Source: Brotaphodocola faecis (GTDB taxonomy: Bacteria; Bacillota; Clostridia; Lachnospirales; Lachnospiraceae). From it: a stretch of DNA of 64,000 bases. This document shows positions 44,152 to 52,476 of the stretch, in pieces; the stretch's first letter is position 1; each line of letters opens with the position of its first letter. The position numbers were made by a program, and so were the translations under genes. The stretch spans positions 19,845-83,844 of the forward strand of contig NZ_JBBMFJ010000013.1 in NCBI RefSeq assembly GCF_040096075.1. The letters are read 5' to 3'. The notes beneath the pieces were generated by a model, which saw only the letters and a program-made list of their open reading frames with translations, did no database searches and had not been told where the DNA came from.

Positions 44152-44382
44152 ATGATCAATCCGATGAAATTAATGAAAATGAAAAATGCCTGGTCCCGCT
44201 TTGCGGCACACCATCCGAAATTTCCCCTCTTTTTAAACGCAATCGTCAGAAAAGGCATCCAGGAAGGCACCATTTTTGAATTCAAAGTCACCTCCCCGGA
44301 CGGCCAGGAACTCGTCACCAATATGCGCCTCAGTTCCGAAGATATTGAACTGTGGAAAGAAATCTCGGAAGCCATGCGGTAA
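44152..44382 (+). CDS. Small conserved-looking protein of unknown function
   Basis: A 76-residue basic protein with a mixed helix/strand pattern (PLFLNAIVRKGIQEGTIFEF, then a TSPDGQELVTNMRLS strand pair and a C-terminal helix). No signal peptide or membrane segment. GAAAGTGAG lies upstream of the ATG. Its stop is three bases before the VanZ-like gene, so the two are translationally coupled. It is not recognised as a named family. Confidence 0.65.
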   Translation: MINPMKLMKMKNAWSRFAAHHPKFPLFLNAIVRKGIQEGTIFEFKVTSPDGQELVTNMRLSSEDIELWKEISEAMR

Positions 44383-44385
44383 TTT

Positions 44386-44883
44386 ATGAAAACACTGAAA
44401 AAAATTATGGCGATGGTACCTGCCATCGCCATTGCTATTGCCATTTTTTATTTTTCCAGCCAGCCCGCAGTCCAGTCCACCGCGACAAGCGACGGCGTCA
44501 CCCGGCTGCTCCTGGCCATTGCCGACAGGCTTCATCTGCTGGAACTGCAGTCTGTTGATGTTCCCGCTGTCTGCGCATTTTTAAGCATGCCGGTCCGTAA
44601 ATGCGCCCACATCACCGAATACACCGTATTCTGCCTGTCCTTAATCTTCGGCCTGCGCGCCTGGGGGCTGCGCGGAAAGCAGCTGCTGAGAGCCGCCCTT
44701 GCGCTGACCTTTTTCTATGCCTGCACCGACGAATTCCATCAGCTGTTTGTGACCGGCCGCGCCGGACGCTTTTCCGATGTACTGATTGACAGCAGCGGCG
44801 CCGCACTGATCCGGGTTCTGGCGCCGATGTTCTGGCGGCATGGCAATGAATCAGGTCAGCCGAATCGGCCAGTTCAGACCTGA
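44386..44883 (+). CDS. VanZ-like family membrane protein
   Basis: A 165-residue protein with four hydrophobic segments and the VanZ-like signature: RKCAHITEYTVFCLS in the second segment and ACTDEFHQLFVTGRAGRFSD before the last, the latter with DVLIDSSGAALI. VanZ of enterococci gives low teicoplanin resistance, but most members are of unknown function. It is in an apparent two-gene operon with the 76-residue protein. It is convergent with the NUDIX gene, only nine bases apart. Confidence 0.85.
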   Translation: MKTLKKIMAMVPAIAIAIAIFYFSSQPAVQSTATSDGVTRLLLAIADRLHLLELQSVDVPAVCAFLSMPVRKCAHITEYTVFCLSLIFGLRAWGLRGKQLLRAALALTFFYACTDEFHQLFVTGRAGRFSDVLIDSSGAALIRVLAPMFWRHGNESGQPNRPVQT

Positions 44884-44892
44884 CCAGTCCAT

Positions 44893-45585
44893 TCAGACAA
44901 CCGCCAGTCCTTCATGATTATCGTGGATTATACTGGAAAGCCTCATTGCTGCGTATGCCAGAATCAGACCATGATCAAAGGCAAGCCCGTTCTCTTCCGT
45001 TTCCAGATACAGCCGCGGTTCCAGCTGCCCTGACAGCCATTCCGAACGAAACGGAATGCGAATTGTTTCCTGTTTCCCACAAAGTTCCAGTCCCCAGCGG
45101 TGAACCTGCTGCAGTTCTTCTTTTCTTCTATTCCCGGCCTTCTCGCCCGGTCCACTCGCATCCGGCAGCTGCTCCAGCTTTACAGAAAACCACTCCGCTG
45201 CCTTTGCGTCATCTCCCGCTTTTACAGTAATCTCCGACTTCTCAACCAGTGCCAGATACGCGCAGGTAATCACCCAGCGCCGCGGATCCCGCCCCGGTGT
45301 ACTGAACGTGCGCAGCTGCTCCAGGCATCCGCAGTCCACGCCCGCCTCCTCTTTCAGTTCCCGCGCGGCCGCATCATCCACCGACTCATCCGGGTTTACA
45401 AAGCCGCCCGGCAGCGCATACTGACCGCGAAACGGCGGCCGGCCGCGCTGAATCAGAAGCACCTCCAGATGTTCCTCTTCACTGCTATGGGCAAAAATGA
45501 CCATATCTGCTGTCACAGACGGCTTCGCGTATTTGGAATCATCGTAGGTTTTCACAAATTCCTGATCTTCTTTTGAGAGATTCAT
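44893..45585 (-). CDS. NUDIX hydrolase (NrtR/ADP-ribose-pyrophosphatase-like)
   Basis: A 230-residue NUDIX protein. The Nudix box is complete (Gly61-x5-Glu67-x7-ArgGluLeu-x-GluGlu, ending AGVD at about 84), preceded by IQRGRPPFRGQYALPGG. It is longer than minimal Nudix enzymes because of a C-terminal extension. The N-terminal YAKPSVTADMVIFA form is typical of clostridial nucleoside-diphosphate-sugar pyrophosphatases. It overlaps the preceding NUDIX gene by ATGA, so the two are co-translated. GGAGG precedes the start. Confidence 0.88.
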   Translation of the reverse strand: MNLSKEDQEFVKTYDDSKYAKPSVTADMVIFAHSSEEEHLEVLLIQRGRPPFRGQYALPGGFVNPDESVDDAAARELKEEAGVDCGCLEQLRTFSTPGRDPRRWVITCAYLALVEKSEITVKAGDDAKAAEWFSVKLEQLPDASGPGEKAGNRRKEELQQVHRWGLELCGKQETIRIPFRSEWLSGQLEPRLYLETEENGLAFDHGLILAYAAMRLSSIIHDNHEGLAVV

Positions 45586-46148
45586 CCGTCATTCCTCCCG
45601 TCCAGAATATCTAACGCCGCGTATAGGGCCGCCACATGCACAGCCTGTTCAAACACGCCATCCCGCAATGCCTTTCGCACATCCTTTAAATCCATGAACT
45701 CCACCGTCACATCTTCCATCTCATCCAGATGCTGCTTCGCCGCCCACTCTGCATCCGTTGCCAGATAGCAGTAAGCATACGCTGTAGAATTGGCTGCGTT
45801 CGGCGCTGTCTTCATCAGAAACTCCAGCTTTCCGGCCCTGTACCCGGTCTCCTCCAGAAGTTCCCGCGCGGCTGCTGCCTGAGGATCCTCCTCTTTTTCA
45901 ATCGCGCCGGCCGGCAGCTCCACAAGCACCTTCTCCGCGCCATGACGGTACTGGCGCACCAGCACCAGACGTTGATCCTTTGTCACCGCAACTACAACCG
46001 CAAAATTCGGATCCCGGTGAATATAGAAAGGCTCAATAATCCGCCCGGCCGGCAGTTCGCAGCTTGATGCCTCCAGCTGCACCCAGGTATCCTGAAACAC
46101 AATTTTCCGGTTCAACACCTTCCAGGCCATATCCCGTTTCTTCTCCAT
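45582..46148 (-). CDS. NUDIX hydrolase (ADP-ribose pyrophosphatase-like)
   Basis: A 188-residue enzyme of the NudF type that hydrolyses ADP-ribose or similar sugars. Features: VVVAVTKDQRLVLVRQYRHG, then the Nudix box GAIEKEEDPQAAAARELLEE with ETGY. The start at 46148 (MEKKRDMAWKVLN) has AGGAGGGAG at good spacing; an earlier in-frame ATG lacks one. First gene of a two-NUDIX operon. ADP-ribose turnover is of interest next to a TIR gene, but the pair looks like ordinary housekeeping. Confidence 0.88.
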   Translation of the reverse strand: MEKKRDMAWKVLNRKIVFQDTWVQLEASSCELPAGRIIEPFYIHRDPNFAVVVAVTKDQRLVLVRQYRHGAEKVLVELPAGAIEKEEDPQAAAARELLEETGYRAGKLEFLMKTAPNAANSTAYAYCYLATDAEWAAKQHLDEMEDVTVEFMDLKDVRKALRDGVFEQAVHVAALYAALDILDGRNDG

Positions 46149-46249
46149 CCAGACTCCCTCCTCTTCCCAGTTACAACATTTCAAATACTTTCATTATACG
46201 GAGAAGGCGGAAAGAACGCAAGAAAATTTCTGCCTGTGAAGCGCAGCTT

Positions 46250-46660
46250 TTACAGACAATACTCCTGAATCGCGGCTACAATGGCGTTGCGCTCACATTT
46301 TACCGTTACCCGGCAGTTAATCTGCATCCGCTTCGGCACAGGAGAAGCATCCCAGTCCCGGACACCAATCAGTGGCTTGTGCATTTCGTTGGCAATGTCG
46401 ATTGCCAGATCAATCCACTCTTTATAATTCCCATACATCTCCGCAAAAAGTACCACACAGCCACACTCCGAAATCTTGCGGCGCAGGAGAAGCATCCGGC
46501 GTTTTCGGTCCAGTTCTTCCAGCTCATTGTTGTAACTCACCGAATCATCGGTCCACTTAAAATAATTTGTTGTATTCAGCCACTCACACACTGTATCATA
46601 AATCTCACGGCCATTTCTCGCACGGCTGATCACAACATGTCTGTCCTTCAGTACCGGCAT
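46250..46660 (-). CDS. MTH538/ThsB-type TIR-like domain protein
   Basis: A 136-residue single-domain protein with the TIR-like (Thoeris ThsB, DUF1863-type) pattern. An initial HVVISRARNG strand is followed by FKWTDDSVSYNNELE, LLLRRKISECGCVVLFAEMY, then NYKEWIDLAIDIAN and KPLIGVRDW. Active ThsB proteins have a catalytic Glu four residues after the conserved Trp (W-x3-E); here that position is Ala (WIDLA), so NADase activity may be lost. The ATG at 46660 is preferred because AGGGGGG then has six-base spacing. No SIR2-SLOG ThsA gene is adjacent; a macro-domain membrane protein lies 14 kb away. Function inferred as signal production or sensing in defence. Confidence 0.72.
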   Translation of the reverse strand: MPVLKDRHVVISRARNGREIYDTVCEWLNTTNYFKWTDDSVSYNNELEELDRKRRMLLLRRKISECGCVVLFAEMYGNYKEWIDLAIDIANEMHKPLIGVRDWDASPVPKRMQINCRVTVKCERNAIVAAIQEYCL

Positions 46661-46682
46661 TGTCATCCCCCCTAATCTGCCA

Positions 46683-46738
46683 AAAAGAGCGCTGTTTCCA
46701 TGAACGGAAAAAGACAGCTCTTTTCAGACTGTCTTTTT
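46683..46738 (-). terminator. Two overlapping, mutually exclusive hairpins upstream of the TIR gene
   Basis: AAAAAGACAG (46708-46717) pairs with CTGTCTTTTT (46729-46738). The alternative AAAAGAGC/GCTCTTTT stem uses 46683-46724 and overlaps the first. On the - strand each ends in a T run. They lie between the LytTR gene and the TIR gene and are probably tandem terminators, or an attenuator of the TIR gene. Confidence 0.6.
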
Positions 46739-46903
46739 GTAATGTAATGCCTTTATTTTACTGTAGTTTTCCGAAAAGAGACACCTCACTGTCAACTTTT
46801 CCTGTTATTTGTCACCTTTTGCCGGTGTCCAGAAACGGATAATACCTGTTTCAGAACAGCCAATGACCAATTTTTACTTTCCGGACTTACCCGGCAAAGC
46901 CTT

Positions 46904-47593
46904 CTACCAGCCGGCCTCCATACGGGACGCCACTTTCTCGCGGTATTTCGGGCTGATGCGGAATGTCTCGCCATTCTTTAAGCGAATCATCTGACTCTTA
47001 ACCGCATCTACATATTTCAGATTGACCAGATAGCTGACCTGAACCCGCACAAAATTGTAATCCTGCAGAATCTTCTCGATGTCATCCATCTTGCCGCGGA
47101 TCAGAGGCTTGTTGCCATTCGCCATATACACGTCAATGTAATGGTTCCGGCTGACGAGATACATAATCTCGTTCACATCCCACACATGGTATTTCGCGCC
47201 CTCCGGCACAATCACCTGCGTTGCGGAAATCTTTCTTTTATAGGAAATAATTGCCTGCTCCAGATCTTCATCCAGATTCGTTTTTCTTACAAAATACAGC
47301 GGATTGGTGTCAAAAGAAGCAAACACCTTGTCATCATACGCGGATACAAAAACCACTTCCTCAAAGCGTCCGGAATTCTTCCACTGTCTTGTAATATCAA
47401 TTCCGTCCTGCTCCGGCAGCACAATGTCCATGAATGCAAGCTGATACGTTTTATCACATGCCTCCAGCTGACTCAGTCTGCTCATACGGTCCACTTCAAA
47501 TTCCAGATCGTACTTTCTAAACAGGGCCTCCACCTTCATCTGCACAAGCTCTGCCAAAATTTTATTATCATCAAAAATTAACGCATTTCTCAT
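46904..47593 (-). CDS. LytTR-family response regulator
   Basis: A 229-residue AgrA/LytR-type regulator. Receiver domain at 1-115 with the acidic pair (FDDN), the phosphoacceptor Asp in LAFMDIVLPEQDG and the Lys in FVRKTN. The LytTR DNA-binding domain at about 128-225 has YLVSRNHYIDVYM, FVRVQVSYLVNLKYVD and FRISPKYREKV. No histidine kinase or peptide signal gene is adjacent, so it is an orphan here. AAGGA precedes the start. It lies between the Wadjet remnants and the TIR gene on the same strand as the whole island; whether it controls the island is unknown. Confidence 0.9.
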   Translation of the reverse strand: MRNALIFDDNKILAELVQMKVEALFRKYDLEFEVDRMSRLSQLEACDKTYQLAFMDIVLPEQDGIDITRQWKNSGRFEEVVFVSAYDDKVFASFDTNPLYFVRKTNLDEDLEQAIISYKRKISATQVIVPEGAKYHVWDVNEIMYLVSRNHYIDVYMANGNKPLIRGKMDDIEKILQDYNFVRVQVSYLVNLKYVDAVKSQMIRLKNGETFRISPKYREKVASRMEAGW

Positions 47594-47784
47594 ACTGTGT
47601 CCTTATTCTCCCCAAATGAAAATCACGTACCTTATTAATAAAACGAACTCATTATACTAAAGGGAAATATGTTTGTAAAACGTATTTGAAAGATTCGGAA
47701 GTTCGCACAAAGAAACAATGGAGGCAAGGGCATTAAATGGCGGTTTTTGCCATATAGATTGATGGGATTTTATCAAAATCTGTC

Positions 47785-48450
47785 CTATAAAATCCTACTC
47801 CATCCGACTCCATTTCTTCTTTCCAGACTTTCAATCCCACTTTTCACCAGTTCCGCGTCTCTCAGCTTATCCAGCTTTTTCATGCGTTCCGGCGAAATCA
47901 TTCCTTCCGGGAGGTTTTCCGCTGATCTGGCCCGGAGGTAGTATTCCGGCTTGTATTCCCATAATTCCAGCCTGCTGCCATACCGGTCTTTCAGTCTCTG
48001 GGCTATGCCAAGTCCCTCCGGATCAAAATCCCCGGCATAATGCAGCCTGCTCTCCCGGCTCAGAAGGTCGAGAAGAATCAAGACCGACAATCTGAGCTGT
48101 CCATTGGTACAGACAAAGGCTTTTTCCGGATAACGGCTGACAAGCACCGCAAATACTGCAGGGTTCTCTACCACATATACATCTTCCCCGCCGCAAACCC
48201 GATCCAGACGATACAGCATCTGAAGCGTACACTGCAGCGGCTCCCGCATCCGGTAAAATCCATCGATTCCGCTATGTCTTGTCCCATCCTGTAAAAATGC
48301 CTGGATTCCATAAATTAATACCGTGTTGGACAGGTCATCTTTCAAAATACCGGCACGATACAAAATCCGCGCTTTCCATTCCGTATCCGAATAAGATGGC
48401 TGCTTCTTCAGTCCATAACACTTCTTTCTCTCGCTGTTCTTTTTTCCCGA
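47785..48450 (-). pseudogene. Wadjet type II JetD remnant (DUF2399/TIGR02679 C-terminal part)
   Basis: The open frame carries the Toprim-like C-terminal half of JetD: WKARILYRAGILKDDLSNTV, then VYVVENPAVFAVLVSRY, FVCTNGQLRLSVLILLDLLS and LHYAGDFDPEGLGIAQRL. The DPEG and ENPA segments are family signatures. The N-terminal part is missing and the frame opens after a TGA at 48451-48453 with no credible start. A TTG at 48363 lies inside conserved sequence. JetD is the nuclease of Wadjet plasmid-defence systems. JetB and the SMC-like JetC are absent, so the system cannot work. Confidence 0.72.
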
Positions 48451-48865
48451 TCAGGGGGCCGCCAAAATACGCGCATAAAATCTCATCCCAGGAAAGAGCC
48501 GCAAATCGGCTGTCCGCCAAAGCCCGCTCCACAAACAGGTTCTCCAGCCTGGTCACCATGCGCTCAATCTCTACCGAATACTCCGTCATCTGATAGCGGA
48601 AATTTTTGTTCTTAAACGCCTCAATACTTTTCACATTTCTGGTATCCTGCAGCGTAGATAAATTCTTCCACCCCACCAGGGCATTTAAGTCCTGCCTGCA
48701 CTGCTCCATCGTGTAATCAAAAAAATACGGCTCTGCCTTCAGTTCCTCAAAAATTTCTTCCTGATAAAGCCAGTAACGCATTTTCTCATAATGCAAATAA
48801 AAAAGCCGCATGATTGAGCGATACCTGTCCGCGTTTTCCGCGCTCAGGTACCGCGATTCAATCAA
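48335..48865 (-). pseudogene. Wadjet type II JetA remnant (DUF2397/TIGR02677) fused to a JetD piece
   Basis: The first 150 codons match the N-terminal part of JetA: RYLSAENADRYRSIMRLFY, YWLYQEEIFEEL, DYTMEQCRQDLNALVGWKNL, QDTRNVKSIEAF and QMTEYSVEIERMVTRLENLF. Shortly after this the sequence changes to YFGGPLIGKKEQREKE, which resembles the N-terminal part of JetD. The reading frame then ends while the JetD remnant continues in another frame. So a large deletion joined jetA to jetD and at least one frameshift followed. The start (TTG at 48865) lacks a proper ribosome site. Confidence 0.7.
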
Positions 48866-49080
48866 CGGCGCAGTAATTTTTTCTTTTCATCTCAATATGG
48901 ATATTGCTGAATGTCACCCTTCGATTTGATTACGCGAGGTTCTGTTTTTTCCGGTACTTCGCTGATCTTTTTTACTGCAATCGCAAACATCCAGTCATGC
49001 ATTCGGCGTTGCTCCTGCTTGTGTTGCTTAACTTACTGACATTGGTTCACGCGTTGCGCTCACTTTTTCTTCACCTGTTC

Positions 49081-50562
49081 CTATTTCGGTCTCCGCAATC
49101 CACCTCTTCGGCGCAAGCCAAATCCATGCAGATAAATTTCCGGCATATTGATTCTTTCATCCGTGTTTTTCTGGATGATTCCCAAAGACATTAGTAAATT
49201 CATTAATTCTTCAACTGTTCCGACAGGAGGTTTCACTTTCGTATCCATATCGAGAAGTCGTTTCATCTTCTTTCTGAAATCTGTCCCTGACATCAGCAAT
49301 GTTTCGCCTTCCAGAACTGTTTTCAAATTTTCCAGCCATGGAAAATCTTCTTTCAATTCAGCCACACGATCTGCTGACACTTCCTGAACTGCTCCCTGAA
49401 TGGATGATGCCGTCAATAAAGCGGTTGTTGACTGCATCTTAGGATTCTGCAGCATCACCTTAGCGGCACAGGCATAGCACTTCAAAAAAGATCTCGGTGC
49501 CAGGTCTCCATTAGCATCCTGCAGATGGTTCGGCACCCAGGAATAACTGTCTCCCTTTTTCGGGGATGTTCCCATATAACGCCCTATCAAATAGACAATA
49601 AATTTTTTGATAATTTCTTCCTTTTCCGTTGGAAGATAACCAACCGAAGAATCCTCCTGAACAAGTCCCGGAACTGCCGACATATATTCTATCATTTCCC
49701 GCGTCTGCTCCTCCGTTTTTGCATTGGCGAGACGGCGAATCAGAAGACGGTACAAAGAAAGCGTATTCCAGCTTAAATCAATCTGACGGCTTCCCAGTTT
49801 TGATGCATCCGGAAACTGCAGGCTTTCTGAATTCCGCAAATCTGTACGGATAAAGATCTTGCATTTCAGCCTGCGCCAACGCGTGCTGACTGAAAACCAG
49901 TACATAATCAATGTACGGATATAAGAATACATAATGTCATGGTCTGGACTGATCCGGTCAATCTGATCATATGCCATAATTAGCCAACGATCTCTCCGCG
50001 CAAGAATTTCATCCACCTCATCCAGAAAATTTTCCCAGTCTTCCGGATGTTCCTGATAAAGCGAGAGCCATTTGCCTGGTGATTTTAATATGGTTTTCTT
50101 TTCAAACAGTTCTAATTCCTGCTGCGAAAAAAACTCTTCTGCCACAGTGCAAACTTCCGTATCATTCGCAAAAAAGGCTAACAGCTTCAATACAATAGCC
50201 CCCACCCAAAATGCCATTGTATCCTTATCTTCCTGAAAAGTTCCCAAAACATTCTGATTTGGCAAACTGTTATCTTCTTTCGAATACCCCACCAAAACAT
50301 CCGTATTTTCATAATTCGGCCTGTTAAAATAAATTCCATCTCCGATTACACGACGGAATCCATCCTCACCTACCAATGTCTTAAACACTCGGGTCTTTCC
50401 CGCACCACGCCCGCCTACGATCAGAAACTTTGTAGGATCCTGTAATTCCTGATACTGCTTTACCTGTAGGAAACTGCGGATATCCTCCATCTCATATTCA
50501 GTTGTTCCTCCAAGCTGCTCAAAAGTTTCAAGCAAAACTGTCTTGTCCACTGTTTTCCGCAT
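49081..50562 (-). CDS. P-loop ATPase of a HEPN/KGGVGR-ATPase/P-loop triad
   Basis: About 493 residues. Walker A is GGRGAGKT near residue 52, Walker B is WLIMAYDQID, and an FIRTDLRN segment follows, as in the Sll1717-type P-loop ATPases that often accompany KGGVGR ATPases. The C-terminal half (helical, with a MLNLL-type winged region) is unassigned and ends in a very basic RRRGGLRRPK tail. It overlaps the upstream ParA-like gene. The start is uncertain: ATG 50562, GTG 50550 or TTG 50583, since AAGGAG abuts the ATG. Probably an energy-dependent sensor or effector in defence; not demonstrated. Confidence 0.75.
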   Translation of the reverse strand: MRKTVDKTVLLETFEQLGGTTEYEMEDIRSFLQVKQYQELQDPTKFLIVGGRGAGKTRVFKTLVGEDGFRRVIGDGIYFNRPNYENTDVLVGYSKEDNSLPNQNVLGTFQEDKDTMAFWVGAIVLKLLAFFANDTEVCTVAEEFFSQQELELFEKKTILKSPGKWLSLYQEHPEDWENFLDEVDEILARRDRWLIMAYDQIDRISPDHDIMYSYIRTLIMYWFSVSTRWRRLKCKIFIRTDLRNSESLQFPDASKLGSRQIDLSWNTLSLYRLLIRRLANAKTEEQTREMIEYMSAVPGLVQEDSSVGYLPTEKEEIIKKFIVYLIGRYMGTSPKKGDSYSWVPNHLQDANGDLAPRSFLKCYACAAKVMLQNPKMQSTTALLTASSIQGAVQEVSADRVAELKEDFPWLENLKTVLEGETLLMSGTDFRKKMKRLLDMDTKVKPPVGTVEELMNLLMSLGIIQKNTDERINMPEIYLHGFGLRRRGGLRRPK

Positions 50563-51919
50563 CTCCTTCCTGAGTTTCCCCAAACCGTTCCATGATCCGT
50601 TCTGCGATCTCCCGATAAGGCCGATCAGACAACTGAGTTTTCAAATCTTCCACCCTGTTCTCATCATATAATGGAATATCCCCCGACAAAGCTGGTGTAT
50701 ACCGAACAAACACCGGATCGTGGGCTTCTCGGCTGGCCCGGATTCCTGGCTGCATATCGTTGTCATAATAATCTGAGCAAAATACTTCATACGATTTTTT
50801 CCGGAAGCGTTCTTTTTCTTCCTCCGACACGATTCCATTCACTCCACAGGCACTGTCAACCATAATGGCAAACGGTTTATCAGCCTGGCTAGCTGCAATG
50901 GTTCGTACCGCCTGCTGAATTCCGAACCATGACTGGAAACTGTCTTTTCCAAAAAGTACAACCCCATGAGGAATCTGTGCTGTAACCACTCCGGCCATAT
51001 CATGAAAGCCTGCTCTGGAATCGATCAGAATATAATCAATTCCACCGCTATTCTTCAAAGCTTCACAACAATCTTTCAAAAGCTGAACTAAATTCTTTTT
51101 TAAATTTTCTCCAACTAATTCCTGACTGTCTATTCTGGCAAGCTTCAGCAAAAACTCATCGTTCAACTTTCCTCCGCTTACCAAATACAGGTTTCCCATA
51201 TCACTCTCCATGTAAGCAGGACTGGTCAGGGGGATAATATAGTCTGACATATTCACCGGAGTATTCGGATTCATCCCCTTTTCCTGCAGATAATCTACCG
51301 TTCCTTTTCTAATATAGCCTGTATCATCAACCGGGAAAAAGAATGTTGATAATCCCGGTGCTTCCAGGTCCGTATCAATCATTAAGACATTTTTCTTTCG
51401 TCTCAGCAATTCCAATGCAACTGCCGTTAACGCTGTTGTTCTTCCCATGCCACCTTTGTAAGAGAAAAAGGTTACAATCTTAGGCAACACTTCTAAAGCT
51501 TCTGGCTGTGTGTCTCTATAAGGCCACGCTGCCTCTTCCTTCTGACAGCATTGAATCCATGCTTTCTTTGCAATTCCACGTTCTACCACATACCACTTTA
51601 CAGACACATTTGCCCCAGATGGTGGATTTTGATCCTCCACACGCAGTTCGTAAATCTTATCAAATAAATCCTTCGTCCAGTCCTCTGCGCCTTTTACAAA
51701 TATCGTGTCTGAAAAGAATCCACCCATATCTATCGTCAGATCATTTTTCAACACATCCACACTGTTTTCTGCCACTGTATAATGATTCTGCGGTACCAAA
51801 TAAACAGAAATCATTCCCTTTGCATCCCGCACAAGATTTACTTCATCCAGTCCGGCAAAATCATTCCATCTCGCGATCCTGCTCTTTGCTGTATCCAATG
51901 CATTCTCAAAACTGACCAA
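50528..51919 (-). CDS. ParA/MinD-type ATPase with KGGxGR Walker A variant
   Basis: A 463-residue protein with a TTG start supported by GGAGGG seven bases upstream. An uncharacterised N-terminal domain (about 1-145) precedes a deviant-Walker ATPase: FFSYKGGMGRTTAL at about 153-166, then LMIDTDLEAPGLS and YILIDSRAGFHDMAG. The Arg in KGGMGR in place of the usual Lys/Thr context marks the KGGVGR variant group. These are found with partner ATPases and HEPN-like proteins rather than in chromosome partitioning. It lies 17 bp after the HEPN-like gene and overlaps the P-loop ATPase gene by 35 bp or more, so the three products are made together. Confidence 0.82.
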   Translation of the reverse strand: MVSFENALDTAKSRIARWNDFAGLDEVNLVRDAKGMISVYLVPQNHYTVAENSVDVLKNDLTIDMGGFFSDTIFVKGAEDWTKDLFDKIYELRVEDQNPPSGANVSVKWYVVERGIAKKAWIQCCQKEEAAWPYRDTQPEALEVLPKIVTFFSYKGGMGRTTALTAVALELLRRKKNVLMIDTDLEAPGLSTFFFPVDDTGYIRKGTVDYLQEKGMNPNTPVNMSDYIIPLTSPAYMESDMGNLYLVSGGKLNDEFLLKLARIDSQELVGENLKKNLVQLLKDCCEALKNSGGIDYILIDSRAGFHDMAGVVTAQIPHGVVLFGKDSFQSWFGIQQAVRTIAASQADKPFAIMVDSACGVNGIVSEEEKERFRKKSYEVFCSDYYDNDMQPGIRASREAHDPVFVRYTPALSGDIPLYDENRVEDLKTQLSDRPYREIAERIMERFGETQEGDAENSGQDSFA

Positions 51920-51936
51920 CTATTCGCCCTCCTGCC

Positions 51937-52386
51937 TCATATTGTTATAAGCCCATCTATTAGCATATTCATAATCACCTGCTCCATACTCTGGGCAAAT
52001 GCCTGGCAATCAGCCATCTCCTGCTCCGTAACAGGAAAGCACCGCTGATATCGTCTTGATGGATGATCCTTATAGAGTTTTGGCGGCATTATCCCCGTTG
52101 GCATAGCAGAAGCAAGTCCGCTATCTATAGCGGCCCAGGCATTCAGAAGAGACGAAACCTGTGTCCAGTCTTTATCTATGCCATGCGCAGATGGCCTCAG
52201 CTGATATTTCCAGTATAACAATGCCTTCTGCGCACATTCTACTGAGAATGCATAATGACACAGAGCATTTTCATACGCATCTGCGTCTCTCAGAATCTCC
52301 GCATCATGAAAATGCCGTAATGCTGCCGCCGGATAATTGTCGTTTGCATTTTGTGGATTTCTGGTATTATTGCCGCTGCCAGCCAT
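51937..52386 (-). CDS. HEPN-like small protein
   Basis: A 149-residue helical protein with the pattern of HEPN domains: ALRHFHDAEILRDADAYENA followed by the characteristic YAFSVECAQKALLYW helix, then a second helical half. A canonical RX4-6H RNase motif is not evident, so it may be a non-catalytic HEPN, for example a toxin-like or substrate-binding subunit. GGGGGA lies upstream of the start. It is the first gene of the triad with the KGGVGR ATPase and the P-loop ATPase. Confidence 0.68.
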   Translation of the reverse strand: MAGSGNNTRNPQNANDNYPAAALRHFHDAEILRDADAYENALCHYAFSVECAQKALLYWKYQLRPSAHGIDKDWTQVSSLLNAWAAIDSGLASAMPTGIMPPKLYKDHPSRRYQRCFPVTEQEMADCQAFAQSMEQVIMNMLIDGLITI

Positions 52387-52476
52387 TTCTTATCCCCCGA
52401 ATGAAATAATATGTTTATTATAAAACGAATATGTTTTATGTACAATTGCAAATTTGTATCTATATATCATTTACTC

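Noticed and set aside
45582..46660. NUDIX genes and TIR gene as one defence operon degrading ADP-ribose signals
   Set aside because: About 100 bp separate them, the NUDIX proteins look like ordinary housekeeping enzymes, and the TIR protein seems to lack its catalytic Glu.
48904..49194. Possible + strand gene between the Wadjet relic and the P-loop ATPase
   Set aside because: No ribosome site, composition unlike a protein, and it overlaps the 3' end of the P-loop ATPase gene on the other strand.
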